In this document: in pieces, positions 59,541-64,000 of the stretch | How the letters are laid out: each line of letters starts with the position of its first letter | How positions within the stretch are numbered: the first letter of the stretch is position 1 | NCBI GenBank assembly: GCA_028023455.1 | Contig: JAQFVV010000252.1 | Coordinates: 1,203,349-1,267,348 of the forward strand | DNA from: Epiperipatus broadwayi | Taxonomy: Eukaryota > Onychophora > Udeonychophora > Euonychophora > Peripatidae | Reading direction: 5' to 3' | Length of the DNA: 64,000 nt | Position numbers and translations under genes: made by a program | The notes under the pieces: generated by a model | Database searches by the model: none | Seen by the model: the letters and a program-made list of their open reading frames with translations, nothing else | Told to the model about the DNA's origin: nothing

Positions 59541-60300
59541 ATAAAAGTTTATCAACTGAAAACAAAAAAATAAAACTGAAAATATATTCAATACCAAAAA
59601 GACTATAGTAATGTTCAATAGTGCTTCAAAAAACAAATTAATAATAGTAAATTAAAAGAAATTAATATCTGTGAGTATCTTGGAGTTTTGTCTAGTTTAG
59701 TTTTGTGATAGATAACTGATTGAAGAGCTAAAGGCTTTTGGATTAAAGCTTAACTTATCACTTCTGCTATTGAAATATCATATGGCCTTTTGAATATCAG
59801 ATAATTTAATTATTAATTCAGATTGAAGCATAATAGATAAAATTAACAATAGAATTAACTTTTCTTTTATAGAAATAACTTTATATTTAAAAAAAATATT
59901 GAGTTTCAAAAAATAGTTTTTTTTTAATAAATTGTGTTCTGTCACTGATTCATTGTGTATCTGAGATGGACACATTATAAAAGTAATATAAAGACAATTA
60001 TAAAAAATAAATATGAATTTTGTATCTGAGATGGACACATTATAAAAGTAATATAAAGACAATTATAAAAAATAAATATGAATAGTAAAATACATTAGTG
60101 ATATCATTTTTGAAGAATTACAAGATTGAAATGGAGCTGAGCTGACATGTTGCTAGAAAGGGAAGACAATTTATGGACAACTGATTATAAAACTGAATTC
60201 TAAAAGATTATAAATATCTAGGATAAAACCACAATGAAATGAATAGATTAGATGAAGTTATATAAAGAACAGAAACTGGATTAAAACAAAAAAGTATTTT
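59541..60300 (+). pseudogene. RTE-type LINE 3' fragment, heavily decayed
   Basis: Follows the 3' half of the fragment at 56130-57720: KKTIVMFNSASKN (about 59596), a leucine-rich stretch matching the YLG box, a TCTGAGATGGACAC block matching the SETWT box (59960), and AAGATTGAAATGGAGCTGAG matching the LKWSW box (60122). There are many stops. A 65-bp tandem duplication covers the SETWT box. Confidence 0.6.
59956..60085. repeat. 65-bp tandem duplication
   Basis: TGTATCTGAGATGGACACAT starts at 59956 and again at 60021; the units are almost identical. It lies inside the LINE fragment and postdates it. Confidence 0.88.
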
Positions 60301-61339
60301 ATCTTGCAATAAATTAATAGTACTTGAAATAATAAATAATGAAATTGTCATATACATAGTGGTAGTAATCCTAGCATGATGAGCAATCTTTGAACTCCAT
60401 AAAACTTTAGATCTGTGTGTGTGTTAATTTCGTGAAAAAAAAAGGAAATCAAACAACAAATGAAAAACTTCATTGGATACCATAAAAATAACTTAGTTTT
60501 AATTAGATCTTAATAATAGATAGGGGTGTTTCCTATTGATTAGTTTCTCTGATTCATTTTATTTATATATAACTATCCCACTAATAAACAAGTATTTCAA
60601 ATGCTTATACATGCTAAAATGCTTAGTAATATATATAATATACATTCTCTCTGTATTCTTTTTATATTTATCAACACATATTAGTCTGAAATGCTCTCAA
60701 ATTTGTTATACAAAACAAGTAAAAATAGTTAGTTAAGTAGAAAAACAAAATTTTATTTATACTTAAAAACAAACACAACCAAACAGCAACATATAGATAG
60801 ATAGACAGATGGACAAACAAATAGAGAAAGAGGGAGGGAAAGAGAGGAAGGGAAAGAAAGGGGAGGGAGAGAGTAATATATCTACATAGAATGCTAATAG
60901 AAAAAATATATAAAAATTTATAACAAAACACATGTTGATATAATAATGTAAATGTTCATCCAATAATTTAGTTTAACTACAATATTTATTCATAACTGCT
61001 TAGCAATGACAAGAAAAAAATGGTCTCACCTTTTTCAACTTTGCTATAAATATGTAAAAATAATATTTATATAAACAACCATCTCTAATTTTCATGCTCT
61101 CATCAAATTTTAATAAGTATCAGTGATGAAGAAAATTATTAGTACTGTTAGATTCTTTTTTAAAAAACTGAATCTTGATTTCAAAAACCAAATAATAGAT
61201 GAGTAAAGCTGAATAAAGCAAATAAAGAATATCAAACTTATTTTTTATGTAATGGCTTATAACTCTTAATATTATCTTTTTTTAATGCTTATATATTATC
61301 TTCTATATTAAAATTCTTTTGAATTCCAGTTATTGTTGT
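60301..61339. other. AT-rich non-coding stretch with a polypurine tract
   Basis: No gene is seen. It includes GATA-like words (60793-60812) next to the 51-nt purine run listed below. Confidence 0.5.
60823..60873 (+). repeat. 51-nt uninterrupted polypurine tract
   Basis: AG and GGGA-rich with no pyrimidine on the plus strand. Mirror-like segments (for example GGGAGGGAAAGAGAGGAAGG) could support triplex DNA. The frames opposite are Phe/Ser/Leu-rich artefacts. Confidence 0.85.
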
Positions 61340-61800
61340 TATTTTTTATTTGACTTTATAAATGAGTAGCAATGAACTTAAAGATATTATATAAAACTGA
61401 CAGAAGAATGAGGGATCTGTAATTTGTAATATCTTCTTTTTCCTTATTTTTTAATATCAATATCACCATTGCATTCTTCCAATCATCTAGTACATCTTTA
61501 CCATTTAAACATTTTGTATACAGTTTTGTTATAATTTTTTTCTATTTCTTCACCTTTGTTTTTTATGATATTGTTAATAATTCCATTATTCTGTGAATTT
61601 TTTTCTCTATTTCATACATTGAATCATGTGTTTTCATCTACTCATTTAACATGTGTGGTATTTTAAAAGATATTCTAACTGTAGGAGCTACTTTGTCTTT
61701 TTGTTTTTATTACTATACAATTTTTATAGATGACTTCAATAGATTTCATGATGTCATCTTTCTTTTTTAGTAATAGTGCTACAATAACTTTCCCTTTCAA
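61340..61800 (-). pseudogene. RTE-type LINE fragment (minus strand)
   Basis: The reverse complement contains AAAAAAGAAAGATGACATCA and ATGATTGGAAGAATGCAAT, the counterparts of AAAAAGAGAGATGACATCAT (56146) and GATGATTGGAAGAATGCAAT (56420) in the plus-strand RTE fragment, with a DDWKNA box and a following ILI...SLILLSVLY-like stretch. It is more decayed and oppositely oriented, so it is a separate insertion. Confidence 0.7.
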
Positions 61801-63229
61801 TACTAAGATATTGTCTTAAACTTTTTAGACTTTTATTTTTTTATAGCTCTCCTTGCAAATTCATGAATATATTTTCTTATATTATTATTAACACTTTTTT
61901 TTTTAATTTTATAAAATTCCACATGTATTTTTTTAAAATAGATCGTTTAAATATTTTCATACACCTTTTTTTTAATATATTGCCTTATCCCAGTGGAAAA
62001 ATTACTAGTGAATTGCTTTTTTGTAGAAGCTATTTGTATGTTGATTTTTAATAGAATATCAGTTATTTTATTATGCATTTGGTTTACATTTAATTCATCA
62101 CTAATATCTGCTAACATATATAAGCAATAACTTGATTCTTTAGTTTACAGTGTGTCATAAAATAAGAACAACTCTCTACTCTAGTGACACCTATAAAAAG
62201 ACTGAATAATTAGTGATTACTGTTTATTAATGTTTTTAAATTTTCTATTGTCAGAATAATTTTTGGTTTTTGCCATAATCAGGAAAAACTTGAAATCAAA
62301 ATTGAATAAAGCAATTATGTCACTAGAAACCATTTTAACCTTTCCATGCTGCATATTTTTGACAATTCCTGGTAGCTGTTTTTGGTGTACATTTGCAATT
62401 TTAGCAAAATAAATCTATATTCTTTATTATATTTTCCTATTTTGAAATCATTATTAGTTTAAAAATAAAAAAAACATTCTTAAAAATTACTAACTAAAAA
62501 CTTTTAATTACTAAAAAAGAAAAAAAAACCTTTTTAATATATTTCAATCATGCCATCCCTATATACATTATAATATGGGTTGGATTATATATCCACATAT
62601 AAATTTTTAATAATAATAAAAATTAATAAATTGACTGCTAATATTAATTCTATAATAAAACATTTCTTATTAAATGTTACATGACACTCATGCACTATAA
62701 TTATTAATCTTGTTTATTTTTAGGGTTTGTTCAGATGTGAATATATAATGTTGTATAAGCAGTCATGATGATACATTTTAATGCTTGATTTTATATAAAA
62801 TTTAAACATTTAAATAAGGTTTGAACCTAGCACATATGAGTAAGACATCAGATTGTTGGTGAAAGGGCAAGGGATTAGAAGGTTACCATTTCGTATTCCT
62901 GAACTTGCGACAAAAAAACAATGAAAAATGATTTTACTTATAGTTAATTAATGACTGCAATCATGAACATTGGAATTAAATTATTACAAGTTATATGACT
63001 TATTTACTTATATATACAAAACAACTTAGTTGCCTGATGCATTATTTCTATGAATATTAATATAACAGCTGTGCATATGTAGTTTAAAATGATTTACAAT
63101 TATAAACACACATATAGTTAGGGTTATTTATAATTAGCAATATATATATATATAGTTAAAATTATTAGCATTTCAATATTTACAATATATACACTTTAAT
63201 ATATCCAATACATCATTGTTAGAAGCGTG
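61801..63229. other. AT-rich non-coding stretch with a weak tRNA-like box
   Basis: No gene is seen. On the minus strand GGTTCAAACC (62828-62819) matches a pol III B box, with a possible tRNA-like region up to about 62895, but no convincing A box. It may be a SINE remnant. Confidence 0.4.
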
Positions 63230-64000
63230 TTGGAATGTTGGTTTTAATAAATAGAAAATAGAAAAGGTATAGGAATGGGCAGAACCTTTAAAAGTGTCAT
63301 TTTAACATTCAAATAGGATCTGGGTGTTGTTTAATAACTAGTTCACTGTTAGAATTAAAATAACATCCCAAAAGGTCAACATCATCTGACAACCATCTGT
63401 GTCCCTCATATTCTCTTGTCAACCCTAACAAAGGCTATTCTTGTCACATTTCCATCATTTGTGCAAATTCATTCCTGGTATAGGGAATTTCATTATTCAA
63501 TTCCCAATTACATCCCTTCAACTTCTGGTCCTGACAACCTAGGTCATTGTGAGTGGCACTACCCTCTTTAAGCACCAGTTTCTGTTTGGAAGCAGATAAT
63601 TTTGTAGTATTCTCTACCTGGCTTCACCTGCATGGAGCATCACTCTTGTCCACAATGACCTGTGCAAATTTCATATTCCTTTCCTTTTCTGGGATCTTTC
63701 CCTCTGAGATAGTGAGTGCTTCTCTACATACTCTGCCTTGATTTTTTATCCCCTGGGAATTGCTCTTTTCAAACCTAATTAGTTCTTGGTAGAGAAGAAA
63801 CATGCTCTTCCTGCAATTGATCTGGCATTTATATTGACTTAAGAAGTCATTCACTATTACCAAGTCATGTATTAAGTTATCCATGACCACAAATACATGG
63901 TGGCTAAGAGTCATTTGACTCCACTCTAGCTCTAACCATACTAGTTTTGTTTCGGTCTTCCAGCCAGCTCAAGTGTTTGCTGTGACCAGCAGCATCAGTA
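63230..64000 (-). pseudogene. Gypsy-type pol fragment: C-terminal part of aspartic protease
   Basis: The minus strand enters from the right edge and reads AGWKTETKLVWLELEWSQ, then MTLSHHVFVVMDNLIHDLVI and VNDFLSQYKCQINC. The H-x-F-x-V ... L-I-x-D-L-I-x-G/V-x-D-F-L pattern is the flap-to-C-terminal half of a Ty3/Gypsy retroelement protease, followed by the polar linker that precedes reverse transcriptase (KIPEKERNMKFAQVIVDKSD). The catalytic DTG would lie beyond the window. A TGA (about 63970) and a stop at 63624 break the frame, and Gly of the I-G-x-D-F-L box is Val. Below 63600 the frame decays into shifts. Confidence 0.7.

Noticed and set aside
60671-60963. Minus-strand Phe/Ser/Leu-rich frames resembling a transmembrane protein
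   Set aside because: They come from the polypurine tract and the AT-rich flank.

Overview
The window is AT-rich eukaryotic DNA that looks like an intergenic or deep-intronic stretch of an invertebrate animal genome. The mix of non-LTR retrotransposons with APE-type endonuclease, RTE-type LINE debris, a GIY-YIG (Penelope-type) remnant, Ty3/Gypsy-type gag and protease remnants and long TA microsatellites fits a mollusc, and I would guess a cephalopod. That guess rests on general impression only. I found no intact host protein gene, rRNA or tRNA gene, CRISPR array, or bacterial-style operon. Almost everything interpretable is mobile DNA at different stages of decay.

Layout. 0-4.6 kb: AT-rich non-coding DNA with a copied LTR-like end at the very start and small tandem repeats. 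4.6-12.4 kb (minus strand): a long decayed LINE with ORF2 (endonuclease, reverse transcriptase, C-terminal CCHC) and an unusually long ORF1 (Asn/Ser/Thr-rich N-terminal part, CCHC zinc knuckle near its C-terminal end). 12.4-18.7 kb: microsatellites and unassigned DNA. 18.7-25.7 kb: a partial copy of a roughly 2.7-kb LTR (minus orientation) split by a 3.6-kb foldback element and a 1.1-kb terminal-inverted-repeat element. 25.9-28.8 kb: a young LTR element with two 595-bp LTRs differing at about four positions and only 1.6 kb of interior. 28.8-29.1 kb: a GIY-YIG remnant. 30.8-34.5 kb: a possible SINE, a small foldback element and a three-unit tandem repeat. 34.55-43.55 kb (minus): an old LTR element with about 2.7-kb LTRs, a tRNA-Lys-like primer site and a gag pseudogene but no visible pol. 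43.6-48.6 kb: tandem repeats, LINE fragments and three copies of a 0.3-kb repeat. 49.1-51.3 kb: a 2.1-kb LTR-like repeat. 52.3-54.3 kb: a foldback element and two oppositely oriented copies of a 0.6-kb LTR. 56.1-61.8 kb: three RTE-type LINE fragments. 63.2-64 kb: a Gypsy-type protease fragment running off the window.

The most interesting structure is the foldback element at 19256-22869. Two arms of about 1.74 kb flank a 131-bp spacer, with a 5-bp target duplication (TTATT). The uninterrupted site can be read in two related LTRs at 35 and 41 kb. Each arm carries arrays of two kinds of subrepeat whose copy numbers differ between arms. Near the centre each arm has the same 106-nt exon-like block, open in one frame in both arms and followed by a consensus GTAAGT donor. 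The two blocks point outward. A second pattern is that several LTR-type elements here sit inside TA dinucleotide runs and share terminal and primer-site features, which suggests related non-autonomous families with one target preference. All family calls are by eye; no database search was run.
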